This document shows positions 17,692 through 26,218 of a stretch of DNA of 64,000 nt, piece by piece. The DNA is from Amphritea balenae. Lineage in GTDB: Bacteria; Pseudomonadota; Gammaproteobacteria; Pseudomonadales; Balneatricaceae. Position 1 is the first letter of the stretch. Each line of letters starts with the position of its first letter. Position numbers and translations under genes: made by a program. Below the pieces are notes generated by a model that saw nothing but the letters and a program-made list of their open reading frames with translations, was not told the origin of the DNA and searched no databases. The DNA lies in assembly GCF_003858655.1 (NCBI RefSeq), contig NZ_RQXV01000001.1:248001-312000 (forward strand), read 5' to 3'.

Positions 17692-18292
17692 AACGGCCTC
17701 CGCTTGCATGCAGAACTTCGCCATTCAGATTCTGATGAATGCTGGCCTGATAATAGGTCGCCACATCAGCAGCAGGAATTCCGCTACTGCTATCGATCCC
17801 CCACGACTCCATGGTTTCTTTCACCATGCTGGGGCTGATGGCGTTAATTCTTTTACCATCGTTAAGTTCCAGAGCAGCAGTTGCGACAAAGGCATTGATA
17901 GCAGCAGCCCCCATAGCGATCGCTGCAGTCCCCGGCATCGGATTAGTTGCCGCCGCACCAGATGTCAGCGTAATTGAGCCACCTTCATTCAGGTAATTCA
18001 TGCCAACGCGAACCAGGTTCACCTGCCCCATTAACTTATTATCCAGCACCATGCGATAACCAGAATCCGGTGTATCTTCGAGGCTACCTATTTCACCGTT
18101 GCCAGCCATGCTGACAATCGCGTCTACGTTACCGATTTTCTCAAACAGTGACTGAATCGAATGCTTATCTTCAATATCTACAGTCAGACTCCCCTGACTG
18201 TGCCCCACTGCAATCAACTCACTATCCTGACTTAAAAGGCTGACCACGGCTTTACCAATAATGCCATTAGCACCGACTGCTAAAATCTTCAT
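17684..18292 (-). CDS. SDR-fold protein lacking the catalytic Tyr-Lys pair
   Basis: A 202-residue Rossmann protein. The N-terminal dinucleotide motif is present in a short form (AVGANGIIGKAVV, residues 5-17), as is the VDAIVSMAGNG segment equivalent to the NAG motif. After TLTSGAAA, where classical SDRs have YxxxK, this sequence reads AIAMGAAAINAF, so both catalytic residues are absent. It resembles the Lin1944-like SDR subgroup, which is known to lack the active site. It may bind NADP(H) without classical chemistry. It lies between the dehalogenase and DUF1330 genes. Confidence 0.8.
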   Translation of the reverse strand: MKILAVGANGIIGKAVVSLLSQDSELIAVGHSQGSLTVDIEDKHSIQSLFEKIGNVDAIVSMAGNGEIGSLEDTPDSGYRMVLDNKLMGQVNLVRVGMNYLNEGGSITLTSGAAATNPMPGTAAIAMGAAAINAFVATAALELNDGKRINAISPSMVKETMESWGIDSSSGIPAADVATYYQASIHQNLNGEVLHASGGRYE

Positions 18293-18305
18293 AACTGTTC
18301 CTCAA

Positions 18306-19322
18306 TTAAAAACCGGTTTGTCTTAACCAGTTGATGGTTTGGTCCAACAACTGTGGTGATTGATCTTCCTGCAAAAAATGCGAAGCATTGCTAATGACTT
18401 TGTGCGGCTGACCTTCAGCACCCGGGAAATTCTGCTGAAACTTTTTGTCATAGCCGCGCCCGGCCAGAAACGGATCCTGATCGCTGAACAGTGCTAATAC
18501 CGGCAGCCGCCATTGCTTAAGTTTCACCCAGTCTGCATTTACTGCATCCAGCTCTGTGGCAACAATTTCCGGCATTTTGCGTGGCCCGGCGTAAAACTCC
18601 GGTGTTGGAAATGGAGCATCGTAAGCCTTCATTTCTGCCGGACTGAGTTGCCGGGTGGTCAGTGCCTGCAGTACCTTGCCGGTTTCCAGCTCAGCTGCGT
18701 GGCGGAAATACCCAGCCCAGTTACCATAATTCAATTTGCTGGTGAGTTTATCTATACCCGGTTTGCCCGCACTGGCGGCCATCAGCTTCAGCACTTTGGG
18801 CACCATGAATTTTTCCAGCCCTTTCATTTCGGCTAACGCAGTATTAGCAACAGCCAGACGCTGCAGCCATTGCGGCTCCCTGGCTAAAACCCGCAGGCCA
18901 ATCATGCCCCCCCAATCCTGCATAAAAGCCGCTGCCTGCCTGATATCAAGCTGTTGTACAAACTGCTGCATCCAGTCCACATGATTGGCATAGGTATGGG
19001 CCTCTGAACTCACCGGTTTATCCGATTTACCAAAACCGATCAGGTCTGGTGATATCACCCGGTACCCTGCATCAACCAGTACCGGAATCATGTGCCTGTA
19101 CAGGTAGCTCCAGGAGGGCTGGCCATGCAGAAGAAACACTATTTTATGATTACCCTGCCCCTCGTCAACATAGTGCATGCGCATACCATCGATTTCGACG
19201 TAATGCGCATCAAATGGGTAGTCAGGCAGATTGTTAAACGCCGTATCCGGGGTTCGCAAAACCTTGCCATAGCGGTTGCTAAAAACCCCTGGCATAGAAG
19301 CTGCTTGAGATATCGCTGTCAT
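18306..19322 (-). CDS. Haloalkane dehalogenase-like alpha/beta hydrolase
   Basis: A 338-residue alpha/beta hydrolase. HGQPSWSYLYR (about residues 66-76) is the oxyanion-hole segment of haloalkane dehalogenases. FMQDWGGMIGL places an Asp nucleophile at residue 136, followed by Trp137, the halide-binding tryptophan of subfamily HLD-I. FSDQDPF supplies the acid and ASHFLQED the catalytic histidine. Such enzymes split carbon-halogen bonds hydrolytically; an epoxide-hydrolase-like activity is a less likely alternative. It is the first gene of a three-gene operon facing a LysR gene. Confidence 0.82.
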   Translation of the reverse strand: MTAISQAASMPGVFSNRYGKVLRTPDTAFNNLPDYPFDAHYVEIDGMRMHYVDEGQGNHKIVFLLHGQPSWSYLYRHMIPVLVDAGYRVISPDLIGFGKSDKPVSSEAHTYANHVDWMQQFVQQLDIRQAAAFMQDWGGMIGLRVLAREPQWLQRLAVANTALAEMKGLEKFMVPKVLKLMAASAGKPGIDKLTSKLNYGNWAGYFRHAAELETGKVLQALTTRQLSPAEMKAYDAPFPTPEFYAGPRKMPEIVATELDAVNADWVKLKQWRLPVLALFSDQDPFLAGRGYDKKFQQNFPGAEGQPHKVISNASHFLQEDQSPQLLDQTINWLRQTGF

Positions 19323-19426
19323 GTTCGCTCTCCTGTCTAAGTGCGGTTAACTTGCTAAGTACGTCTAGCTTAAGAGTTACACTTATTGGATACTAGACAG
19401 CAAATCTGCAAACCAAGGTTGTCATT

Positions 19427-20347
19427 TTGGAAACCCACATAAATCTGCGTGATGTTCGTGCTTTCTGTGCCGTTATCGACCAGGGTTCGATCACAGCTGC
19501 ATCCAAAGCCTTAGGCGAAACCAAAGGTTCAGTGAGCCGCCGTATCGCTCGCCTGGAAAGCCAGCTGGGCATTGCCCTGATACAGCGTGTCGGCGGCCGC
19601 GCACAGGCAACTCAGGAAGGACTCAGCTATCGGAAACGGGCGACCGAAGCGCTTGAGATTCTGGATACTGCTCAGGCAGAGCTGAGCGATAAAGACGTAA
19701 TTCCCCAGGGTCACCTACGCATTACCGCCGCACAGGGGCTGGCCAATAACCTCCATCTGGGCGCCTGCCTGGGCCGCTTTATGCATGCTTACCCGAAAGT
19801 ATCACTGGAAGTGATCATGACCGGGGACCAGCTGTCGTTCCGGGAAGAGCAGATCGACTTTGCCTTTCGCCTGGCCGCCGGACAGCTGCCGGATTCAGGG
19901 CATAAAGCGATCCTGCTAACGTCAGTCAGCCTGGGCTTTGCCGCCAGCCCGGAATACCTTAAAGAACAGGGTATCCCCCAACACCCCGACGAACTGGCAC
20001 AACACAGATTGCTGCTCCCCAGAGTATTTGGCGATGGGCTGACCGTGAATATGCAACCCTGCAGTAAACCGCAGCAAGCACAAAGTTTTGAACTAACGGG
20101 CCACATGCTGTGCCAGGACACCCGCTTTCTGGCAGAGGCTGCGCTCTCAGGTGCAGGCATTACCCTGATGCCACCTAAAGTGCAGGAGCCTCATATCAAA
20201 GCAGGTAATCTGGTACGGGTACTGGGGGACTGGGAATCAGCCCAGCAAGGGAACCTTTATCTGGTGTATCCCGCCAGGCCACTTTCCCCTAAAGCAGAGG
20301 TTTTTAAAGAATTTGTTCGTGCCGAGTTTCAGGATCAGAAGTGGTAG
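19427..20347 (+). CDS. LysR family regulator, divergent from the dehalogenase operon
   Basis: A 306-residue LysR-type protein with a TTG start codon. The HTH is at residues 6-65 (ALGETKGSVSRRIARLESQLG), and the substrate-binding domain follows from about residue 90. The QGSITAASKALGETKGSVSR pattern belongs to the CrgA/DsdC-like group with short linkers. It starts 104 bases from the dehalogenase start on the other strand and most likely regulates that operon. Confidence 0.85.
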   Translation: METHINLRDVRAFCAVIDQGSITAASKALGETKGSVSRRIARLESQLGIALIQRVGGRAQATQEGLSYRKRATEALEILDTAQAELSDKDVIPQGHLRITAAQGLANNLHLGACLGRFMHAYPKVSLEVIMTGDQLSFREEQIDFAFRLAAGQLPDSGHKAILLTSVSLGFAASPEYLKEQGIPQHPDELAQHRLLLPRVFGDGLTVNMQPCSKPQQAQSFELTGHMLCQDTRFLAEAALSGAGITLMPPKVQEPHIKAGNLVRVLGDWESAQQGNLYLVYPARPLSPKAEVFKEFVRAEFQDQKW

Positions 20348-20372
20348 CAATGGATTTAGCTAGGCTAGGCAC

Positions 20373-20528
20373 GCTATCCGGCGATGGGGGGGTGATCTGC
20401 TGTTAGAAAAGGTGAAACTGAAGTATGGGGTGGTTGTTAAGCTATATGAAGTGCCACCTTTGACAGCCAACTCACTGATTACTTCTGCAACTGAGTATTT
20501 CCCGATAGAGGAAGGTCTGCTTCTTTAA
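20373..20528 (+). pseudogene. Broken duplicate of the 3' end of the NYN gene
   Basis: This stretch matches 17122-17277 almost base for base: the TTAGAAAAGGTGAAAC block, the TTTGACAGCCAACTCACTG block and the ending CCCGAT followed by a Leu-rich tail and stop. A one-base loss in a G-run (7 G) breaks the frame near its left end, and the first two-thirds of the gene are missing. The last 40 codons remain intact and end in LLL-stop. It is a partial duplication that has decayed, not an expressed gene. Confidence 0.85.
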
Positions 20529-20606
20529 AGGCAGTAGTTAGAGAGGGAGCTAGACGTGTCGGTGCAACTTGCCAGATGCGGCTTTGCCACATCTAAGCCT
20601 AGCTGA

Positions 20607-21020
20607 TTACGCATTACTCCATCCCTCTGGTTCGCCTTCCAAATATTGGGGAACACCATCAGGGATCTGCTCCCATGATGCTTTAGATCCTACATAGATA
20701 TGCCTGCCAAGCTCGATTTCAGGGTCGCCATTAACACAACCTAAGGTAACACCATGAACCTCTCCGTTGAGTATGCCGCAAATAGTCGAGCCACAGATTT
20801 TACAGAACTGAAGACCGAAGCCATGCTCGCCAACATAGGAGGTTAGAAGCTCCTTTCCAGATACCCACTTGAATTCCTTTGGTTCCACTACAGCGTATGC
20901 CGATGCCTGTGCACTAAAGGCTTTTCGACAACGGGAACAGTGGCAAGACCTTGCATCCCGAAGATTCCCTTCAACCTGATACTTTACGTCACCGCAAAAA
21001 CACTCACCTGAAATTGACAT
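20607..21020 (-). CDS. GFA/CENP-V family zinc-binding protein
   Basis: A 137-residue protein of the glutathione-dependent formaldehyde-activating family fold. The zinc ligands are seen as CFC (Cys7, Cys9), SCHCSRC (Cys26, Cys28, Cys31) and CKICGS further on, in the family spacing. The C-terminal HIYVGSKASWEQIPDGVPQY is also typical. Members often act on S-hydroxymethylglutathione or other thiol adducts, but most are uncharacterised. Stand-alone gene. Confidence 0.85.
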   Translation of the reverse strand: MSISGECFCGDVKYQVEGNLRDARSCHCSRCRKAFSAQASAYAVVEPKEFKWVSGKELLTSYVGEHGFGLQFCKICGSTICGILNGEVHGVTLGCVNGDPEIELGRHIYVGSKASWEQIPDGVPQYLEGEPEGWSNA

Positions 21021-21113
21021 TACTGCCTCTTAAATAGTTCTGCTGTCATTAAAAAAAGGCTTTACGCTTTCTATCGATTTGCAAGCAGTGAAAAGCTACA
21101 ACCGGGCCTATTC

Positions 21114-21500
21114 CTATTTACCAGCAGGAGGCCTGCTATCAGCCATAAGTTTATCCAGTACTTTCTGCGCTTGCCTGGGTTTGGCCAGGTCTTGTACTTC
21201 GATCATTTCGCATTCGTCGTTGACCATCTGTTCGATAGTCACCGGGTAGTATTTACAATCGTCAGGACGATCGTGATATATATCGCAGCTATATTTTTCA
21301 TGGCCCGGTACTTTACGCAGCCATGGGCAAAGCGTTAATTGCCTACCCGTTTCAGGGTCCATCCAGATATTGCCTTTGCTGACATAGTCAGCAATATCCG
21401 GTCTGAAAACAGCCCAGTACTCCACTTCATTAGCCGTCGCTGATAATCCGCCATTGCTATACTTCGTACAACATTTTCCGCATTGATTACACTCTTTCAC
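21114..21500 (-). CDS. YkgJ-type cysteine cluster protein
   Basis: A 128-residue protein of the YkgJ family (CxxCxxCC). The first cluster is MKECNQCGKCCTKYS, with cysteines at 4, 7, 10 and 11. Further cysteines in LCPWLRKV and YSCDIYHDRPDDCKYYP complete an eight-cysteine metal or Fe-S site. The function is unknown in this family. It is read alone and separated from the GFA gene by 93 bases. Confidence 0.85.
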   Translation of the reverse strand: MKECNQCGKCCTKYSNGGLSATANEVEYWAVFRPDIADYVSKGNIWMDPETGRQLTLCPWLRKVPGHEKYSCDIYHDRPDDCKYYPVTIEQMVNDECEMIEVQDLAKPRQAQKVLDKLMADSRPPAGK

Positions 21501-21684
21501 GCTACTGTTTCTCTACCTGGGACAGACGGTTATATTACAAAAAACCATATTACAGAAAGTTATCGCCCCACTTAAGCGGCACATGATAATTAGGGAATAT
21601 CTAAAACGGAGCGCGGTACAAAAACCAGCAATTAACAATCAATGCTGGTAGCTCAGGCTAGTTAGAATAATTCGATCCGGCTCG

Positions 21685-22359
21685 CTATTCAGCGTCCGAA
21701 AGATGCTGATTAAGTAAGTTACAAATAATCATCTGCAGATCCGCCATTGTTCGCTTCGCGCGCTCGCCTTTCTGATTCACCACCACCAGCATGACACTGT
21801 GAGTCACTTCAAGATAGAGACGCCCCAAACGTTCACGCTCTTTCAGGTGACGCTGAATCCCCATGCGCTTGAACACTTCAGCCATACGGGAGATTTCCAA
21901 CTCGTCGTGCTGGTCATCCAGTTCACGCAACTCCGGTACAGAAAACATCGCCTGCACCAGAGTCAGAATCGCTTTCTGCCGCTTATAGGTATTCAGTTTC
22001 AGGCTAAGCATCTGCTCCACCAGCTCATCCATCGGCATCGCTTCAACCGGCCAGCTGGCGATCTGATCCAACGCCGCTTCAACGGTTTCCAGCCAGCGGG
22101 AACCCATGGCATAGAGAATCGCATGTTTATTTGGAAAGTAGTGGTAGAGAGAGCCTACAGAAATACCAACCTCTTTGGCGATCAGAATAGTATTCAGATC
22201 ATCCAGCCCGACCCGCTCCAGCAACTCACCGGTCACATCGATAATCTCTTTAGAACGCTTTTTAGAACGCCCCTGCACCGGTGCATTGCGGGGTGCCAGA
22301 TCCTGTGATTTTTTGCGGGTCTTTTCGGTCAAAGCTCTATCCTGGAAATTTGCAGTCAT
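21685..22359 (-). CDS. TetR family transcriptional regulator
   Basis: A 224-residue regulator with an unusually long basic N-terminal extension (about 33 residues) before the TetR HTH at residues 35-82 (IAKEVGISVGSLYHYFPNKHAILYAMGSRW). The C-terminal helical ligand domain belongs to the AefR-like group, ending LQMIICNLLNQHLSDAE. No obvious target is divergent; the region upstream is filled by palindromic repeats and then puuB. Its ligand is unknown. Confidence 0.85.
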   Translation of the reverse strand: MTANFQDRALTEKTRKKSQDLAPRNAPVQGRSKKRSKEIIDVTGELLERVGLDDLNTILIAKEVGISVGSLYHYFPNKHAILYAMGSRWLETVEAALDQIASWPVEAMPMDELVEQMLSLKLNTYKRQKAILTLVQAMFSVPELRELDDQHDELEISRMAEVFKRMGIQRHLKERERLGRLYLEVTHSVMLVVVNQKGERAKRTMADLQMIICNLLNQHLSDAE

Positions 22360-22441
22360 ACGGTTTGCTATGGCCGGCCATTATAGACTGATTCAGCTCA
22401 CCTCAGTAAACAAAGAACAGGTCACATTGTGCAAATTTTCG

Positions 22442-22562
22442 TTAAAGCGTTATGAGCGCAGGCCAGAGCAGGCATAAATTCGCGCAGAAGCGGAGCCTAC
22501 TTTTGTAGGTGAGCATTCTAAGCGGATTTATAACGCACTATGGCCAAGCGCAATAGCTTTAA
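22442..22562. repeat. 120-bp palindromic repeat, copy A
   Basis: A 121-bp imperfect palindrome. The ends are TTAAAGC and GCTTTAA, the sub-terminal blocks GAGCGCAGGCCAG and TGGCCAAGCGCAATAG pair in part, and the centre is a hairpin GCCTAC-tttt-GTAGGT. It lies between tetR and puuB, three bases from copy B. Confidence 0.9.
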
Positions 22563-22565
22563 AAC

Positions 22566-22684
22566 TAAAGCATTATGAACGCAGACCAGAGCAAGCATAA
22601 ATTCGCGCAGAAGCGGAGCCTACTTTTGTAGGTGAGCATTCTAAGCGGATTTATAACGCACTATGACCAAGCGCAATAGCTTTA
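22566..22684. repeat. 120-bp palindromic repeat, copy B
   Basis: A 119-bp direct-oriented neighbour of copy A with the same central hairpin GCCTAC-tttt-GTAGGT and ends TAAAGC / GCTTTA. It differs at a few positions, for example GAACGCAGACCAG at the left and TGACCAAGCGC at the right, so the left and right changes partly match. Confidence 0.9.
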
Positions 22685-22815
22685 GGAAAAGGTTATTAGA
22701 AAACGTTATCGAGGCAAACACTGCAAGGCAAAAACAGACAAAAACGCGCAGTTAAAAATTATTAATAACAGCTTTTTTCATTCAGAAGGACCGTTCTATG
22801 AACCTCATTTGACGG

Positions 22816-22936
22816 TTAAAGCGTTATGAGCGCAGGCCAGAGCAGGCATAAATTCGTGCAGAAGCGGAGCCTACGTCTGTAGGTGAGCATTCTAAGCGGA
22901 TTTATAACGCACTATGGCCAAGCGCAATAGCTTTAA
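22816..22936. repeat. 120-bp palindromic repeat, copy C, abutting the puuB stop
   Basis: 121 bp, nearly identical to copy A, with central loop gtct in place of tttt. Its right end (GCTTTAA) runs directly into the stop codon of puuB at 22937, so it forms the 3' untranslated region of that gene. Confidence 0.9.
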
Positions 22937-24274
22937 CTAGAAGAAGCGGTCACGAAGGGAATAGTAAAGCATCCCTGCCACCAGTCCCGGATATCTTAGC
23001 AACGTTCCCCCAGGAAATGTCGGTGTCGGTACTTTGGCAAAAGTATCAAACCTTTCAGCCGTACCACTGATCGCTTCTGCCATCAGTTTTCCACCTAATG
23101 TTGCCAGTGCGACACCGTGGCCGGAATAGCCATGCGCCACAAACAGATTATCCTGCACCCGATCAAAATGAGGCATACGGTTCAGTGTAATTGCCAGCGT
23201 ACCGCCCCAGCCATAATCGATATTTACATCTTTCAGTTCCGGATAAAATTCCAACATATACTTACGCACGAAATTCGGAATATCCGCAGGGAATTGACTA
23301 CTATAGTTTTCACCGCCGCCCCAGAGCAGCCGGTTATCGCCTGACAGTTTGAAGTAGTTGATGACAAATTTAGAATCGGCCACCGCAACATCGTCCCGGT
23401 TAATCTTGCGACAGAGCGCTTCACTCAGCGGTTCCGTTGCCAGTATAAAGTTGTTAATCGGCATAATTTTACCCGCTACTCTGGGCTCTAACTTGCCCAG
23501 ATAGCCATTACATGCCAACAGAATATACTTAGTCTTAACCGCACCATCAGACGTTCGAACGATTGAGCCTGCGCCGGTACTGTATTCAGTCACCCGGCTA
23601 TTTTCAAAAATACGTACCCCCGCTTTTACAGCAGCATCAGCCAGACCCAGGGCATAATTCAACGGATGTAAATGGGCCCCCTCTTTCCAGTACTCACCGC
23701 CAAAATATCGTTCAGTACCCAGCATTGCCTGAACTTCGTCATCGGGTAAAAATTCGATCTTGTCGTAGCCCAGTACTTCCTGCTTATAGGCGACTGTCTC
23801 CTGCATATCCTCCACATGGGAAGTTTTTGCCGCAACATGCAGTATGCCCTGTTTCAAATCACACTGAATCTGATGTTTTACAATCAGCTGCTTAACCAGA
23901 TCAACGGATTCAAGGGACATATCCCAAAGCAGATCAGCCGACTGCTGGCCTACTTTACCGATCAGATCCTGGTGCGACATATTATGTCCCGGCGCCACCT
24001 GGCCACCGTTACGCCCGGATGCACCCCAGCCTATTTTTTCCGATTCCAACAGTACGACTGAATAACCCTTTTCGGCCAGATGCAGCGCAGCAGACAGTCC
24101 GGTAAACCCAGCCCCAATAATACAAACATCGGCCGTTTCCTCCCCCTGCAGGGACGCATAGTCTGCCTTAGCATTAGCGCTCTCTGTGTAGTAGGAGGTT
24201 TCGTATCCTGTTAATGCCATCTGTTGAGAACCAACCCTGTTTCCAGTTTTTATTTTATTTTCTATTACGCCCAT
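22937..24274 (-). CDS. puuB: Gamma-glutamylputrescine oxidase-like FAD oxidoreductase (copy 1)
   Basis: A 445-residue DAO-family flavoprotein. The start at 24274 is preferred because GGGAG precedes it; an upstream TTG (24310) has no such site, and homology to E. coli PuuB proper begins about 18 residues later. The FAD motif is ADVCIIGAGFTGLSAALHL, followed by GWGASGRNGGQ. HPLNYALGLADAA and HGYSGHGVALATLGGKL are PuuB-typical. It would oxidise gamma-glutamylputrescine to the aldehyde, yielding H2O2 and ammonia. It is divergent from puuA copy 1, and the gap holds a GntR-type operator. Confidence 0.85.
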   Translation of the reverse strand: MGVIENKIKTGNRVGSQQMALTGYETSYYTESANAKADYASLQGEETADVCIIGAGFTGLSAALHLAEKGYSVVLLESEKIGWGASGRNGGQVAPGHNMSHQDLIGKVGQQSADLLWDMSLESVDLVKQLIVKHQIQCDLKQGILHVAAKTSHVEDMQETVAYKQEVLGYDKIEFLPDDEVQAMLGTERYFGGEYWKEGAHLHPLNYALGLADAAVKAGVRIFENSRVTEYSTGAGSIVRTSDGAVKTKYILLACNGYLGKLEPRVAGKIMPINNFILATEPLSEALCRKINRDDVAVADSKFVINYFKLSGDNRLLWGGGENYSSQFPADIPNFVRKYMLEFYPELKDVNIDYGWGGTLAITLNRMPHFDRVQDNLFVAHGYSGHGVALATLGGKLMAEAISGTAERFDTFAKVPTPTFPGGTLLRYPGLVAGMLYYSLRDRFF

Positions 24275-24715
24275 AGCCAGGTCTCCCAGCACCAGATCAA
24301 CGTTTTTCAAACGTTAAAGTAGTGGTTTATAAAGATATACCGAACTCTTTAAGAACTACAGACACACTAACACACCACACTAAACCGAATAATACTTCTA
24401 ATTTATACCGCTTACAACGGCCATGTAATGGCAAATATTTTATTTTTACTGTTGCTTTAACTTTTGTGATCACATAACCTAAAACCCGAACAATGATTCG
24501 AGTTACAAAAACACAACACAGCACTACACCGGTTTTAGAAAGAAAATAAATTCAGCTATTAACCGAACTAACACTCGGGTTAATGGCAGTTCAATAGCCC
24601 GACCAGCTCTGAGGCACCTATTATAAATAGGTGAAGTTTAAGAAGGTGCGAACAAGCCCCTTCCTTAGTCAGAGTTAAGGCGATGAGTGCAACACATAAA
24701 ATAAGAAGGTGATTT
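24275..24715. promoter_or_regulatory. Divergent puuB/puuA regulatory region
   Basis: A 441-base non-coding stretch. It contains a TGTGATCACA palindrome (24465-24474), a second palindrome CACCTATT-ata-AATAGGTG (24615-24633) and, at 24641-24660, a short run GGTGCGAACAAGC resembling the left end of the 267-bp elements. SD sequence AAGGTGA precedes the puuA start. No ORF is credible. Confidence 0.7.
24465..24474. promoter_or_regulatory. TGTGATCACA operator (predicted GntR site)
   Basis: Perfect 10-bp palindrome, flanked as TTTTGTGATCACATAA. It is identical in core to the sites at 45240, 45263 and 46214 around the GntR regulator gene. Confidence 0.65.
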
Positions 24716-26062
24716 ATGGAAGCCGTGGCAAGGTTTCTCAAAGAGAACAATATTACCGAAGTTGAGTCGACACTACCGGATATGACTGGTAATGCGCGGG
24801 GTAAATTTTATCCGACCAATAAGTTCCTGTCGGAAAAAGGTGGCAAAATCCCCGAGAGCCTGTTGGTGCAAACAGTCAACGGTGAGTGGGCAGAAAACCA
24901 TTATGACCTGGTCGACCCTACCGATAAAGATATGGTACTGGTACCCGACCCCGAGTCCCTGCGACTGGTACCCTGGGCTGATGAACCTACCGCACAGGTT
25001 ATCAATGATTGCTACACCAGCCAGGGTGATCACCACCCACTGGCCAGTCGTTCAGTGTTACGCAAAATTCTCAAGCTTTATGAAGACAAAGGATTACGCC
25101 CGGTAATCGCACCCGAAGTCGAATTTTATCTGGTGCAAAAAAATACCGATCCGGACTATGAACTTAAACCGGCTACCGGCCGCTCTGGCCGCCGGGAAAC
25201 CGCACGTCAGTCGTACAGTATTGATGCGGTTAATGAATTCAATCCGGTCATTGATACCTTGTATAACTACTGCGAAGCTCAGGGTCTGGATGTCGATACC
25301 CTGATCCATGAGTCCGGTGCCGCACAGATGGAGATTAATTTCCTCCATGGTGATGCCCTTAAGCTAGCCGACCAGGTGTTCGTATTTAAACGCACCTTGC
25401 GCGAAACGGCCCTTAAGCATGATATGTATGCCACCTTTATGGCTAAGCCAATGCAGCATGAGCCGGGTAGCTCAATGCATATACATCAAAGCCTGATAGA
25501 TATTGAAAGCGGCGAGAATATATTTGCCGGCAAGCAGGAAGGTGAGTTCTCAAAAGCGTTCTACCATTACGTAGGAGGCCTGCAGAAATACACCAATAAC
25601 GCGATCGCTTTTTATGCCCCAAATGTTAACTCTTATCGCCGCTTTGCACCTGAGATTGCCGCCCCGGTCAACTTTGAATGGGGCATCGACAACCGCACCA
25701 CAGGTCTGCGGGCGCCTGAAGCACCATTAGTTGCCAGCCGGATAGAAAACCGTTTTCCCGGCTCTGACTGCAATCCCTATCTGGCCATTGCTGCCAGCCT
25801 GGCTTGCGGATATCTGGGTATGCAGCAACAGCTTCAACCCAGCAAGCCAAATCAGGGACTGGCCGCCGATGAAGGTGACCCGATAGAAGTACCCCGCTCA
25901 TTAGAAGAGGGGTTACGTCAACTGGAAGACTGCCCTGAGCTAAGCGAGATAATGGGCAAGCAGTTCGTCGAAGCCTATATCGGTGTAAAGCGCGCCGAGT
26001 TTGAAACCTTCAACGAGGTTATCAGTTCATGGGAACGTGAGTTCCTGTTACTTAATGTATAG
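24716..26062 (+). CDS. puuA: Glutamine synthetase-like gamma-glutamylpolyamine synthetase (copy 1)
   Basis: A 448-residue member of the glutamine synthetase family. Key segments are APEVEFYL (metal-binding Glu), ESGAAQMEINF, FMAKPMQHEPGSSMHIHQSL (the GS histidine loop), NSYRRFAPEIAAPVNFEWGIDNRT and ENRFPGSDCNPYLA. It is closest to the PuuA/SpuI-type ligases that join glutamate to putrescine or spermidine using ATP, rather than to ammonia-using GlnA. It is adjacent to puuB (divergent) and a PotF-type binding protein (downstream). The last 31 bp of the gene are repeated in tandem after the stop. Confidence 0.87.
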   Translation: MEAVARFLKENNITEVESTLPDMTGNARGKFYPTNKFLSEKGGKIPESLLVQTVNGEWAENHYDLVDPTDKDMVLVPDPESLRLVPWADEPTAQVINDCYTSQGDHHPLASRSVLRKILKLYEDKGLRPVIAPEVEFYLVQKNTDPDYELKPATGRSGRRETARQSYSIDAVNEFNPVIDTLYNYCEAQGLDVDTLIHESGAAQMEINFLHGDALKLADQVFVFKRTLRETALKHDMYATFMAKPMQHEPGSSMHIHQSLIDIESGENIFAGKQEGEFSKAFYHYVGGLQKYTNNAIAFYAPNVNSYRRFAPEIAAPVNFEWGIDNRTTGLRAPEAPLVASRIENRFPGSDCNPYLAIAASLACGYLGMQQQLQPSKPNQGLAADEGDPIEVPRSLEEGLRQLEDCPELSEIMGKQFVEAYIGVKRAEFETFNEVISSWEREFLLLNV

Positions 26063-26120
26063 GCAACGTGAGTTCCTGTTACTTAACGTATAGGCAACGT
26101 GAGTTCCTGTTACTTACGTA
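26031..26120. repeat. 31-bp tandem repeat across the puuA stop codon
   Basis: Three consecutive copies of G(G/C)AACGTGAGTTCCTGTTAC plus the following bases: 26031-26061 and 26062-26092 are full copies, and 26093-26120 is shortened by three bases. The first copy encodes the end of PuuA; the others are non-coding duplicates. Confidence 0.92.
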
Positions 26121-26142
26121 CAACAAATTAATAACGATCAAC

Positions 26143-26173
26143 TGCTTCAGATTGTTGATAGCAATCTGAAGCA
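26143..26173 (+). terminator. Strong hairpin between puuA copy 1 and the binding-protein gene
   Basis: Perfect 12-bp stem TGCTTCAGATTG / CAATCTGAAGCA with a 7-nt loop. TTTT follows five bases later. It may terminate or attenuate puuA transcription, or shield the 5' end of the downstream message. Confidence 0.6.
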
Positions 26174-26218
26174 CACTTTTAAACACTGAATTAAGCATCA
26201 AGATGAGAGGCAAAAATA

